A DNA stretch of 12,128 nt. Origin: Bacteroidota bacterium. GTDB lineage: Bacteria > Bacteroidota > Rhodothermia > Rhodothermales > UBA10348. Numbering within the stretch: the first letter of the stretch is position 1; each line of letters starts with the position of its first letter. The notes under the pieces are model-generated. The model was given only the letters and a program-made list of their open reading frames with translations. It was not told where the DNA came from and searched no databases. Shown one piece after another: positions 1-7,074 of the stretch. A program made the translations under genes and the position numbers. Location of the stretch: contig JAHEEH010000016.1 in assembly GCA_024640835.1 (NCBI GenBank), forward strand, positions 1 through 12,128, in the 5' to 3' direction.

Positions 1-207
1 CTTGTCCCCGATTCCGGCATCGACAAGGACCAGGCGACCTCCGCCCTCGATGAGCAGGCAGCGGGTTGCGAGCGGGATCCGCCCCCGGTCGTCCGGTTCG
101 ATCCTGCGCGACCACAGGGGACGCGGCACGATGCCGAACATGGCGCCACCGTCCAGGCCGAAGCGGCCCGCGTCGAGGGCCGTCAGGCTGTAGTCTCCGA
201 TCTTCAT
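1..207 (-). CDS. MBL-fold metallo-hydrolase, N-terminal fragment (runs off left edge)
   Basis: Only the first 69 codons are in the window, and the gene continues past base 1. The protein starts MKIGDYSLTALDAGRFGLDG and reaches LLIEGGGRLVLVDAGIGDK at the edge. A short beta-strand pair leading into VDxGIGDK is typical of the N-terminus of metallo-beta-lactamase-fold hydrolases. The zinc-binding HxHxDH motif would come later and is not visible, so activity and substrate cannot be judged. There is no signal peptide, so the protein is probably cytoplasmic. The ATG at 207 overlaps the TGA of the preceding LON-domain gene in an ATGA arrangement, which implies one transcript and probable translational coupling. 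The family call is fairly firm; the precise function is unknown. Confidence 0.8.
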   Translation of the reverse strand, partial: MKIGDYSLTALDAGRFGLDGGAMFGIVPRPLWSRRIEPDDRGRIPLATRCLLIEGGGRLVLVDAGIGDK

Positions 208-866
208 GCGTCCGGCTCCTCCTGGTCTGGTTCGTCGCTGCCCATGGGAAAATCGGGAAAATGCCCGTTGGATCTCACCTTCCTGCGTAGGGCCTCCACT
301 TCTTCCACCTTCGGAATGAAGGCTTCCAGGTGCGCCACCAGGAAATCGATGCGACGGCTCTCGTCCGGGAGTTCCAGGATCAGTTGCTTCTGCTCGAGCG
401 AAAGGCCGGCGTTGTTGGCCACCACGTACGAAACCAGCGGCCGGTCCTGGTAGATCACGGGCGACGGCATGCGCCCCCCGAGTTCCAGCAGCTTCAGGTG
501 CTGCGTGATGAGTCGTTCCCGCATCCTCGGATCGGGCTCCGGGGAGTGTTCGGGAAGCCGCGCGACACGACCCTGCAGATAGGCCCGATCCTCCACCACC
601 CGGTCGATCCGGAACCGCTGCCCCCCTGCCACCACGATATCCAGCCTGCCGTCATCGTAGCGACGGGCAATCCGCACGATCCTCGCCGTACACCCCACGG
701 AAGCGAGTCGTCCGTCCTGCTGGAGCACCACACCGAACAACCGGTCTCCCTCCAGGCAGTCACGAATCATCTCCTGGTACCGCACTTCGAAGATGTGCAG
801 CGGCACACGCTCCTCGGGGTACAGGACGAGCTCTAGCGGGAAGAGGGGAAGCAGGGTCCGGTCCAT
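204..866 (-). CDS. LON peptidase substrate-binding domain protein (no protease or ATPase domain)
   Basis: This 220-residue protein is a stand-alone LON N-terminal domain. It opens with LPLFPLELVLYPEERVPLHI (residues 6-25), the usual first strand of the domain, followed by FEVRYQEMI. Around residues 58-90 come GCTARIVRIARRYDDGRLDI and VVAGGQRFRI, the second signature block. A helical C-terminal part follows (about 112-195), then a very acidic tail rich in D, E and P. There is no Walker ATPase and no Ser-Lys catalytic domain, so it is not Lon protease itself. Such proteins are usually thought to bind polypeptides, but their function is poorly known. The start at 866 places MDRTLLPLFPLE exactly at the domain edge. 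The open frame continues upstream to about 1271 but there runs antisense to the beta-barrel gene. The gene's stop overlaps the MBL-fold gene start by four bases. Confidence 0.88.
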   Translation of the reverse strand: MDRTLLPLFPLELVLYPEERVPLHIFEVRYQEMIRDCLEGDRLFGVVLQQDGRLASVGCTARIVRIARRYDDGRLDIVVAGGQRFRIDRVVEDRAYLQGRVARLPEHSPEPDPRMRERLITQHLKLLELGGRMPSPVIYQDRPLVSYVVANNAGLSLEQKQLILELPDESRRIDFLVAHLEAFIPKVEEVEALRRKVRSNGHFPDFPMGSDEPDQEEPDA

Positions 867-1005
867 TCGCCGTGGGCTGATCGCGGTCCATCGGACGGAT
901 GCCGGCTCCGCCCTGGGTATCGAATGACGCTGCTCGCGGAGGGTTTCGGAACCCGGTTCGACGGGCCCGATGGGCTTATCTTCGAATCGTACGCCCGATT
1001 CCGGC
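867..1005. promoter_or_regulatory. Divergent intergenic spacer between the LON gene and the barrel gene
   Basis: This 139-base spacer must carry promoters for both the minus-strand LON/MBL pair and the plus-strand barrel gene. On the plus strand, TATCTTCG at 977-984 differs at one fixed position from the Bacteroidota -7 consensus TAnnTTTG. It would place a transcript start about 10-15 bases before the ATG at 1006. The matching TTTG -33 element is not clear; TTCG at 957-960 is the nearest candidate and lies slightly too close. A small perfect hairpin, GGGTT-TCGG-AACCC, sits at 941-954 and could be an operator or chance. No comparable promoter was seen for the minus strand. The divergent layout is certain; the promoter assignment is weak. 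Confidence 0.35.
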
Positions 1006-2346
1006 ATGTCTGCATCCCGTCGACTGTTGCGCGCCCTGGCCCCGGTGCTCCTTCTTGCGCTGCCCGCGCCCCGGCCCGCCGACGCCCAGCCGTCCCTGTT
1101 CGGAAGCATGGACGACCCGTCGGAGATCCATCGTCGCGCTCGGTGGGACCGAACGCGGGAAGTCCGCTTTCTCGGCGGTTTCTCGCTCATCGGCGCCCAG
1201 TGGCGGACCCTGGTCGCCGGGCGGATCCATGTGGAAGGAGCCTCCGGAAGCGTCCTATGGGACGGTAGCATCCGTTCGGGGATATACGGACCCTATCGTC
1301 CGGACCACGACGAGGCATACGACCTGGCCCGAACCCTTCGGTATGTGCGACTCGATCCGGTCGGACGCCGGAACACCTACGTACGGCTGGGACCGGTGCG
1401 CCGCGGCCGGCTGGGCACCGGGCACCTGATGTCGTTCTTCGACGGCGCCGCTCCGTGGGACGAACGAAGGGTCGGGTTCGAGGCCAGACTCGGCGGCGAG
1501 ACCTTCACGGTCTTCGCCCTTGCCGAGGACGTCCGCCTGGGCAACGTGGTCGGCCTTCGATCCAGCTGGCGCCCCCTGGGGCGCGCCCGGATCCCCGCTC
1601 TCCGCTCTCTCGAACTCGGAGGCTCCTGGGTCGCGGACAGGGCCACGAAGGCGGTCGCCGGACTCGAACCCGTCGCGGCGTGGGAGGCCGACGTGCGCCT
1701 GGAGGTCGTGCGCTCCGGCGCATTTGCGCTGTTTCCCTTCGTCTCGTACGCCCGGTTCACGAACTACGGCGAGGGTCTGCTGTTCGGGGGGGACCTGGAA
1801 GCCGACAACTTCATCGATTTCGCCCGCCTGTACGCCCGTCTCGCCGTTCACTACGGAACGGACCAGTTCGTGCCAGGATATTTCGGAGCCTTCTACCCGG
1901 TCTCCAACCTGCGGTCACGCATCGTCGACAGCGACCTTGTCGAGGCGATCGGCGTGCCGCTCCCGGAGGTCCACGGAGCCACCAGTGTTCTCATGGAAGG
2001 CCGCGTGCACCTGTTCGAGCGATTCGAGCTCTGGATGGCGTTTCGGCGACATTACGGCGACCAGCACCTGTCTACCCTCCATGTCCGCCTGCACGTGCGC
2101 GCGCGGCGATTCCGATTGAGCCTGGCACAGGATCGGGGCGGCCTCACGAGCATCTGGTCCGCCTTCGGGCCGCTCGGATCCGAGGCCACGCTGACCTTCA
2201 GCACGGAATACCGGTTCTGGGGTTCGCTCTGGGTCCACGCCGTGGCGCGCTACACGTACGAACGACTGACCGATGACACCCGGGGACGGCGGTACCTCGC
2301 GCAACGCCGATTCGAGCCGAATGTGGGGGTTCGTATCCCGTTCTGA
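1006..2346 (+). CDS. Exported outer-membrane beta-barrel protein, family not recognised
   Basis: The product has 446 residues. It starts with a clear signal peptide (MSASRRLLRALAPVLLLALP, likely cleavage after ADA at residue 27). The rest alternates hydrophobic and polar residues in many short strands bounded by aromatic residues, and the last residues are VGVRIPF. A terminal phenylalanine is the usual mark of a barrel inserted by the BAM machinery. The frame is also open from an ATG at 970, but the ATG at 1006 puts the signal peptide at the very N-terminus and falls after the possible promoter, so it is preferred. I do not recognise a named family; an exopolysaccharide- or capsule-related barrel is possible but unsupported. 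It is the only plus-strand gene in the window and converges on the glycoside hydrolase gene with 24 bases between the stops and no evident terminator. Confidence 0.8.
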   Translation: MSASRRLLRALAPVLLLALPAPRPADAQPSLFGSMDDPSEIHRRARWDRTREVRFLGGFSLIGAQWRTLVAGRIHVEGASGSVLWDGSIRSGIYGPYRPDHDEAYDLARTLRYVRLDPVGRRNTYVRLGPVRRGRLGTGHLMSFFDGAAPWDERRVGFEARLGGETFTVFALAEDVRLGNVVGLRSSWRPLGRARIPALRSLELGGSWVADRATKAVAGLEPVAAWEADVRLEVVRSGAFALFPFVSYARFTNYGEGLLFGGDLEADNFIDFARLYARLAVHYGTDQFVPGYFGAFYPVSNLRSRIVDSDLVEAIGVPLPEVHGATSVLMEGRVHLFERFELWMAFRRHYGDQHLSTLHVRLHVRARRFRLSLAQDRGGLTSIWSAFGPLGSEATLTFSTEYRFWGSLWVHAVARYTYERLTDDTRGRRYLAQRRFEPNVGVRIPF

Positions 2347-2370
2347 CCGATGGACGGCGCGTGTTCCCGC

Positions 2371-4194
2371 TCAACGGACGAACGCGACGGGGCGACTCCT
2401 GACCTGGGCATCGAACCGCATGACGACGAAATACGTCCCTGTCGAAACGCCAGACGCCGCCGCGTCCCAGGACACCTCGTATTCGGCGGACGGCTGAACG
2501 GCCTCGTCCACGAGAAGAGCGACCTGTCGCCCGAGGGCGTCATGGACCGCGATCGTCACGCTGCCGGCACGCGGAAGCCCGTACCGCACCGTGGTCGAGC
2601 CCCGGAACGGGTTCGGGAACGCCGCATCCATCCGGAAGGCGACGGGAAGATCGGTTTCGATGCCCGTGGCGAGAACGGACGCCGCGGGCGCCGTGTCGCT
2701 TTCCACGGAGTTGGCGGAGACGGCGTGCACCGCGTACCAGTAAGGATCGTCCGAATCCCCGGGATGATCCACCCAGGTCGTATCCCCCGTGACGGCGACC
2801 AGGTTCGCGGGGTCCGAGACCACCGCCTGCCAGTCGGGCTCTCCGACGCCGTGGAATCGATACACCGAGTAGAACCGCGGAGCCACGGACCATCCGTCCG
2901 GCACCGGGGGTGTCCACGACAGGGTCACCTCGGTCTCCACGTTGCTGGCCAGAAGGTCGGTCGGTGCGCCCGGGGACCGCAGGTCCTTCCAGGGCATGAT
3001 CGGGGTCAGCGCCTGGTGCCTGTAGAGGTCCGTCTTCAGGGTGTCGGCAAAGCCCTTGGACCAGTACCCGGTGATATTCTCCGCCCAGAAGAACACGCTT
3101 CCCGGGATGTCATGGTCGCGGTTGAACCGGACCTGGTTCGGGATTTCGCTCGATGAGAACAGCGTGCCGGAATACGTGCTCGGATCCGACCGGTACAGAC
3201 CGTGCCCGGGATACAGGTGCCGACCGTTCATCTGTTCTGCCCACCAGGGCGCGAGAGAGCCGTAGTCCTGGCTTCCGCCGAAGGCCCAGTACAGTTGCGG
3301 CGTCAGGTAGTCCAGCCACCCCTGGGCCATCCAGTTGACCGCATCGGCGTGCAGGTCGGTCGCTCCCGACAGTCCCACCACTCCGGGCGGCGTGCCACTC
3401 TTCCAGATGCCGAAGGGGCTGATGCCGAACTTCACGTCCGGCGCCTCGGCCTGCATCATCTCCCACACTCCCCGGACCAGCATGTTCACGTTGTAGGTGC
3501 GCCAGATGTCTACGTTGGTGAACGAGCCCTTGTAGGTCGCGTACGTGCCCCAGTCCTCGTTCGTGACGGAGTTCGGCGGATACGGATAGAAGTAGTCGTC
3601 GAAGTGAATCCCGTCCACGTCGTACCGCGAAACCACGTCCCGAATGACGTCGATGACCCAGGCGCGTACGTCCGGTATGCCCGGATCGAGCACGGTGATC
3701 GTGTTGTTCACCGTGAGCATCCAGTCCGGTTTCGAGATCAGCACGTGCGACGGATCGCGGACGTAATTTCGCGCGGACATCCAGACCCGGTACGGGTTGA
3801 ACCAGGCATGGACCTCGATGCCACGCTTGTGGGCCTCATCGAGCGTGAAGGTGAGCGGATCGTAGTACGGACTCGGCGCAACCCCCTGCATTCCGGAGAG
3901 GAAGTACGACCAGGGCTCGAGCGACGACTCGTACAGGGCATCCGACTCCGGCCGGATCTGGAACATGACCACGTTGATGCCGGCCGCCTGCAGTCCGTCC
4001 AGCATCGCGATCATTTCGGCCTGCTGCTGCGCCGTCGACAGTCCCCGGGAGCTGGGCCAGTCCAGGTTGGACACCGTTGCGATCCAGGCTCCCCTGAACT
4101 CGTGCTTGGGCAGCAGGGCCTGCCCGCGCGCGGACGGAAGGGCTGCGGAACTGCAGACGAGGAACGAGAGGAGAATCCGGAGTGCGCGTTTCAT
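2371..4194 (-). CDS. GHL10-family glycoside hydrolase with FN3 and T9SS sorting domains
   Basis: The product has 607 residues. A signal peptide ends near residue 25 (PSARGQ). The catalytic region spans about 30-400 and matches the GHL10 (DUF187, glycosyl-hydrolase-like 10) family: FRGAWIATVSNLDWPSSRGL at 33-52, FQIRPESDALYES at 78-90, HAWFNPYRVW at 129-138, and DGIHFDDYFYPYP at 194-206, whose acidic pair is a likely catalytic or substrate-binding site. ISPFGIW (258-264) and LTPQLYW are further family blocks. An FN3 domain starts at about 408 (PGAPTDLLASN). A T9SS type A sorting domain starts near 520 with FPNPF at 526-530. Characterised relatives such as E. coli DigH cleave denuded peptidoglycan glycans; the substrate here is unknown. 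The protein is probably exported and held on the cell surface. The ATG at 4194 is chosen because upstream in-frame codons, including the ATG at 4248, lie inside the terminator hairpin. Confidence 0.92.
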   Translation of the reverse strand: MKRALRILLSFLVCSSAALPSARGQALLPKHEFRGAWIATVSNLDWPSSRGLSTAQQQAEMIAMLDGLQAAGINVVMFQIRPESDALYESSLEPWSYFLSGMQGVAPSPYYDPLTFTLDEAHKRGIEVHAWFNPYRVWMSARNYVRDPSHVLISKPDWMLTVNNTITVLDPGIPDVRAWVIDVIRDVVSRYDVDGIHFDDYFYPYPPNSVTNEDWGTYATYKGSFTNVDIWRTYNVNMLVRGVWEMMQAEAPDVKFGISPFGIWKSGTPPGVVGLSGATDLHADAVNWMAQGWLDYLTPQLYWAFGGSQDYGSLAPWWAEQMNGRHLYPGHGLYRSDPSTYSGTLFSSSEIPNQVRFNRDHDIPGSVFFWAENITGYWSKGFADTLKTDLYRHQALTPIMPWKDLRSPGAPTDLLASNVETEVTLSWTPPVPDGWSVAPRFYSVYRFHGVGEPDWQAVVSDPANLVAVTGDTTWVDHPGDSDDPYWYAVHAVSANSVESDTAPAASVLATGIETDLPVAFRMDAAFPNPFRGSTTVRYGLPRAGSVTIAVHDALGRQVALLVDEAVQPSAEYEVSWDAAASGVSTGTYFVVMRFDAQVRSRPVAFVR

Positions 4195-4232
4195 CGGACG
4201 GGGCGTTGCGAGGTGGGCGGCGTGCAGGAAGA

Positions 4233-4264
4233 AAAGGGCACCCGGCATGCGCCGGGTGCCCTTT
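4233..4264 (-). terminator. Strong intrinsic terminator or attenuator hairpin
   Basis: A perfect 14-bp inverted repeat (4233-4246 with 4251-4264) encloses the four-base loop 4247-4250. The stem is very GC-rich (GGGCACCCGGC core) with AAA/TTT at its base. Read on the minus strand it begins 22 bases after the stop of the propeller gene and is followed by TTTTCTTCC, a short uridine-rich tail. It should end the transcript of the upstream T9SS propeller gene. It lies only 38 bases before the glycoside hydrolase start, so it could also attenuate read-through into that gene. Confidence 0.85.
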
Positions 4265-4285
4265 CCAATCCACTCGGGTCGGAGG

Positions 4286-5689
4286 CTACTTGACCAGCGT
4301 CATCTGGCCGGTAGCGACCTGCCCGGCAAACTCGAGCCGGTACAGGTACGTGCCCGAGCTGAGGCCGGTGGCGTCGAAGCCGTACTGGTAGGTACCGGCT
4401 GCCATGGTCTCGTCCGCCAGAACCGCGACCTCACGCCCGGTCACGTCGTAGACGGCCAGCCTGGCGCGCCCGGTCTCGTGGAGCATGAACGTGATGTTCG
4501 CGGACGGATTGAACGGATTCGGATACGCCGGCATCAGCACGAACGCATCCGGGATCGAGTCGTCCAGCTTCTCGATGGCCACCGGCACGGCCGAATGGAC
4601 CTGGAGGCTCGGCGATCCCTTTCCGAACTCCGTGACGTACGCCGTCTGCCCGTCCGGTGAGAACCCGATGCCGCGGGGGCGGCCACAGTTCGCGTCGCTC
4701 GGCGTCGTCGCGCACGCCTCCGGGCGCTCCCACATGAGAACGGCCTTCGGCGTGGGAACCACGTCGACCGCGAGCTCGGAAGCGTCGAATCCGTACCAGG
4801 CCAGCGGCTCCCACGACGTTACACCCGTGCCCTGTCCCAGGTTCGGGCTGTCCAGATAGGAGCCGGCCGAGGCCCACAGCCAGTCGGTGCCGGGCTGCCA
4901 GACGAACGACTCGGACGAGAAGCCCGGGATCACGACGCCCATCGAATCGAAGGCGGAGAACTCGTCCGCACGCTCGTAAAGGATGATGTCGCGGTTGGTG
5001 TAGCCGCCCCAGTAGATCTTGTTGCCGTCGTGCGACACCTCGAAGGCACGGGAATACCCGTAGGGCGCATCGATCGCGTTGCCGAGAAGGTTCAGATCGG
5101 CATCGAGCTCGAGGACCGGCTGTCCCGGGCAGACCGAGCCGAGGAACACGTGGCCGCTCGACGGATCCGTCGCCACGGCCGGAGCCGTACCCGAGCAGTG
5201 ACCCGCGTCGGCGCCGGCGTACGTGTACCCCTCCCCTGCGCCGGTCTGGTAGTTGATCCGGTACGTATAGGCCCACGCCGTAATGATGATGTTGCCATCA
5301 CCATCCGTCCTCAGACCGCGGCCGCTGTTGGCGGACCAGATCTTGAGACCGTTCGCGTCCAGAGCCACCTCGCCACCGACGGTGTCCACGTTCACGCCGT
5401 TCTCGGTGTAGAACTTGATGGGCGAGATATCGGCGACGGATCCGTCGGGATTGAAGACCTGCACGACGCGGGTCGCCTTGTACGTCCCGTCGATGTCGTT
5501 GACCTGCACGCTGTCCGTGGCGTAGTACGACTGGAACCAGATCTTGCCGTCCGGATCGACGGCGAGCCCGTGGCCATCACGGGTGTTGGCCTCGGGGGCC
5601 AGGTACCCCTCGAAAGCGAACTGCTGCTGGGCCGAGGCCGCGGGCACCAGGAACAGGGCAGTGACAGCGATCAGTATCAGCTTACGCAT
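4286..5689 (-). CDS. T9SS-secreted beta-propeller-like protein
   Basis: The product has 467 residues. A clean signal peptide (MRKLILIAVTALFLVPAASA, cleavage after residue 20) is followed by a propeller of NHL/SMP-30-like repeats: GLAVDPDGKIWFQS (41-54), GEVALDANGLKIWSAN (106-121), LRTDGDGNIIITAW (126-139), VATDPSSGHVFLGS (172-185), FEVSHDGNKIYWGGY (216-230) and GIGFSPDGQTAYVTEFG (340-356). Four cysteines (165, 187, 326, 335) may form disulfides outside the cell. A T9SS type A sorting domain starts near 383 with YPNPFNP and runs to the C-terminal QMTLVK. The protein is therefore expected at the cell surface or released. No catalytic residues are recognisable; a role in binding a ligand or sugar polymer is inference. 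The gene has its own 92-base leader region and ends at a strong hairpin. Confidence 0.88.
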   Translation of the reverse strand: MRKLILIAVTALFLVPAASAQQQFAFEGYLAPEANTRDGHGLAVDPDGKIWFQSYYATDSVQVNDIDGTYKATRVVQVFNPDGSVADISPIKFYTENGVNVDTVGGEVALDANGLKIWSANSGRGLRTDGDGNIIITAWAYTYRINYQTGAGEGYTYAGADAGHCSGTAPAVATDPSSGHVFLGSVCPGQPVLELDADLNLLGNAIDAPYGYSRAFEVSHDGNKIYWGGYTNRDIILYERADEFSAFDSMGVVIPGFSSESFVWQPGTDWLWASAGSYLDSPNLGQGTGVTSWEPLAWYGFDASELAVDVVPTPKAVLMWERPEACATTPSDANCGRPRGIGFSPDGQTAYVTEFGKGSPSLQVHSAVPVAIEKLDDSIPDAFVLMPAYPNPFNPSANITFMLHETGRARLAVYDVTGREVAVLADETMAAGTYQYGFDATGLSSGTYLYRLEFAGQVATGQMTLVK

Positions 5690-5781
5690 GATGTTTCAGT
5701 GGTTGTGGTGAGTGATGTGGTGGTGATGACTTGAAATCCGCAGACTGGCACCGAGCGTCGTCGAGCCCCGCTGCGAAAGGA
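5690..5781 (-). promoter_or_regulatory. Leader region of the T9SS propeller gene with a guanine-poor segment
   Basis: This spacer separates the lipoprotein gene stop from the propeller gene start. On the minus strand the last 40 bases or so before the ATG (5690-5730) consist almost only of A, C and T, with repeated CAC/ACC/ATC triplets and just two guanines. That is striking in a GC-rich genome. Such a leader would be unstructured and lacks any Shine-Dalgarno sequence, which fits Bacteroidota initiation. No convincing -33/-7 promoter pair and no terminator hairpin were found in the upstream half, so I cannot say whether this gene is transcribed separately or continues the upstream operon. Confidence 0.35.
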
Positions 5782-7053
5782 CTATCGAGCTCCGTTCTTT
5801 CTCGTATCGATGCGAACGAGCACGTGGGCTTTCTTCCCGATGTCTCCGGAGGGCCGCTCCCGGAGCATGTACAGGTACGGGTCCTGACCCCATGCGAGGT
5901 CCAGGACCGGGGTCGGTGGAATCCGGGTCGTACCGTCCAGCGGCTGGACGAGAACGCCCGGGTAGTAAGTTTCGTGAGAACCGCCCGGATACACAAGTTC
6001 CACGGGCTCCGAACGATCCGTGCCCAGGTACATCGTTCCGTCGGCATCGAAGGCGAGGGCCTCGGACGTAACCTCCGCGCCCAGTTCGGCCGCGATGTCG
6101 AAATACTTCGTCGGGGTGCCCAGATCGCTGTTCGCGTCCATCGGGAAGCGCCAGACGGCGAAGCCCTCCGCCGTCCCGGCCACCGCGAAGAGTGCGCCGT
6201 CATGGACCTTGAGTGCCGTTACGTTGGCCACGAACGCGAAACGGGCGTCCGTCTTGTCCGGCGCGATGCGGATGATCTCCGCGTTGTCGCCCGCAGTCCA
6301 GGCGTTGCCGTCCGGATCGAAAGTCAGCACGGACAGGCGGAGACTGCTGGGCGTCAGGGCGACGAAGGTCTGCTGCGACCCACCCTGCGCGAACCGGAAC
6401 AGGGCCCGTATTCCGCGTGCGGCATACAGCAGCCCATCCGGACCAGGGGCCAGGGCCCGCCACGGGAAGGTCGTCGCGGCAAAGTCGCTTCGCACCCCGT
6501 CGGTGGACAGGGTCTTGAGGCCGACCGAAATCCCTCCCGACAGGAGACTCATGAACATGAGCCCGGCGTCGTCGGTTACGATCGCCGTCGGATCCTCGAC
6601 CTGTCCTATGCTGCCGAACGCGGTAAACGCCGGATTGAGACGATAGGAGAACGAGTTGGAGTAGTTCTCCGAGCCCACTTCCACACCGACCACCGCCACC
6701 CGGATATCGACCGATTCCGCAGGTACGGGCTTCGGGAGCACGACCAGCTCCGTCGCGCTGGCGGACAGCACCTGCGCGCGATCGTCGCCGAAGTAGACCA
6801 GGTTGTCCGACGGAGCCGTCCGGAAGTTCTGTCCGGTAAGAACCACCTGGTCCACACCGGCCAGCGCAGAGCCTGTCGGCGCCACGGCGGTGATGACGGG
6901 ATCCGGAAGCGGCTGGCGATCCGGGTCGTAGACGCTTTCCGCCGGACCCGTATCGCAGGCAGCGACGAGCATGAGCGGGAGCAGCGCCGCTGCCGCCCGC
7001 TTCCACGGGCGACGCGATGGGGTCGGAGCCGATAGACGCAGCATGGGAATCAT
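5782..7053 (-). CDS. IPT/TIG-domain beta-propeller lipoprotein
   Basis: The product has 423 residues from the ATG at 7053; a second ATG at 7044 would shorten it by three residues and is equally possible. A lipoprotein signal ends LMLVAAC, with the lipidated cysteine at residue 33. An IPT/TIG immunoglobulin-like domain follows (about 50-140), beginning PVITAVAPTGSALAGVDQVV. The remainder holds about six NHL-like repeats, for example DPTAIVTDDAGLMFMS, APGPDGLLYAARG, LTFDPDGNAWTAGD and ALAFDADGTMYLGTD, consistent with a six-bladed propeller. Lipoproteins with IPT/TIG plus NHL repeats occur in Bacteroidota polysaccharide-utilisation loci as accessory surface binding proteins. Position in the operon, 21 bases after the PorV-like gene, agrees with that role. 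The ligand cannot be read from the sequence. No Shine-Dalgarno sequence is visible. Confidence 0.87.
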   Translation of the reverse strand: MIPMLRLSAPTPSRRPWKRAAAALLPLMLVAACDTGPAESVYDPDRQPLPDPVITAVAPTGSALAGVDQVVLTGQNFRTAPSDNLVYFGDDRAQVLSASATELVVLPKPVPAESVDIRVAVVGVEVGSENYSNSFSYRLNPAFTAFGSIGQVEDPTAIVTDDAGLMFMSLLSGGISVGLKTLSTDGVRSDFAATTFPWRALAPGPDGLLYAARGIRALFRFAQGGSQQTFVALTPSSLRLSVLTFDPDGNAWTAGDNAEIIRIAPDKTDARFAFVANVTALKVHDGALFAVAGTAEGFAVWRFPMDANSDLGTPTKYFDIAAELGAEVTSEALAFDADGTMYLGTDRSEPVELVYPGGSHETYYPGVLVQPLDGTTRIPPTPVLDLAWGQDPYLYMLRERPSGDIGKKAHVLVRIDTRKNGAR

Positions 7054-7074
7054 GGGGAGAGTACCGTGCGGACC

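Noticed and set aside
970..1005. ATG at 970 as the start of the barrel gene
   Set aside because: It adds 12 polar residues before the signal peptide and precedes the possible -7 element at 977-984. The ATG at 1006 fits better.
867..1271. Upstream extension of the LON-domain reading frame to 1271
   Set aside because: The added residues are low-complexity, basic and antisense to the signal peptide region of the barrel gene. The LON domain begins right after the ATG at 866.
2347..2370. Bidirectional terminator in the convergent gap
   Set aside because: The 24 bases and their flanks contain no stable inverted repeat or uridine run.
4195..4248. Earlier ATG at 4248 for the glycoside hydrolase
   Set aside because: It lies in the loop of the terminator hairpin, and the extension would put 18 extra residues before an otherwise good signal peptide.
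3202..4293. Long plus-strand open frames opposite the hydrolase and the propeller genes
   Set aside because: They show no signal peptide, domain or sensible composition and mirror well-supported minus-strand genes.
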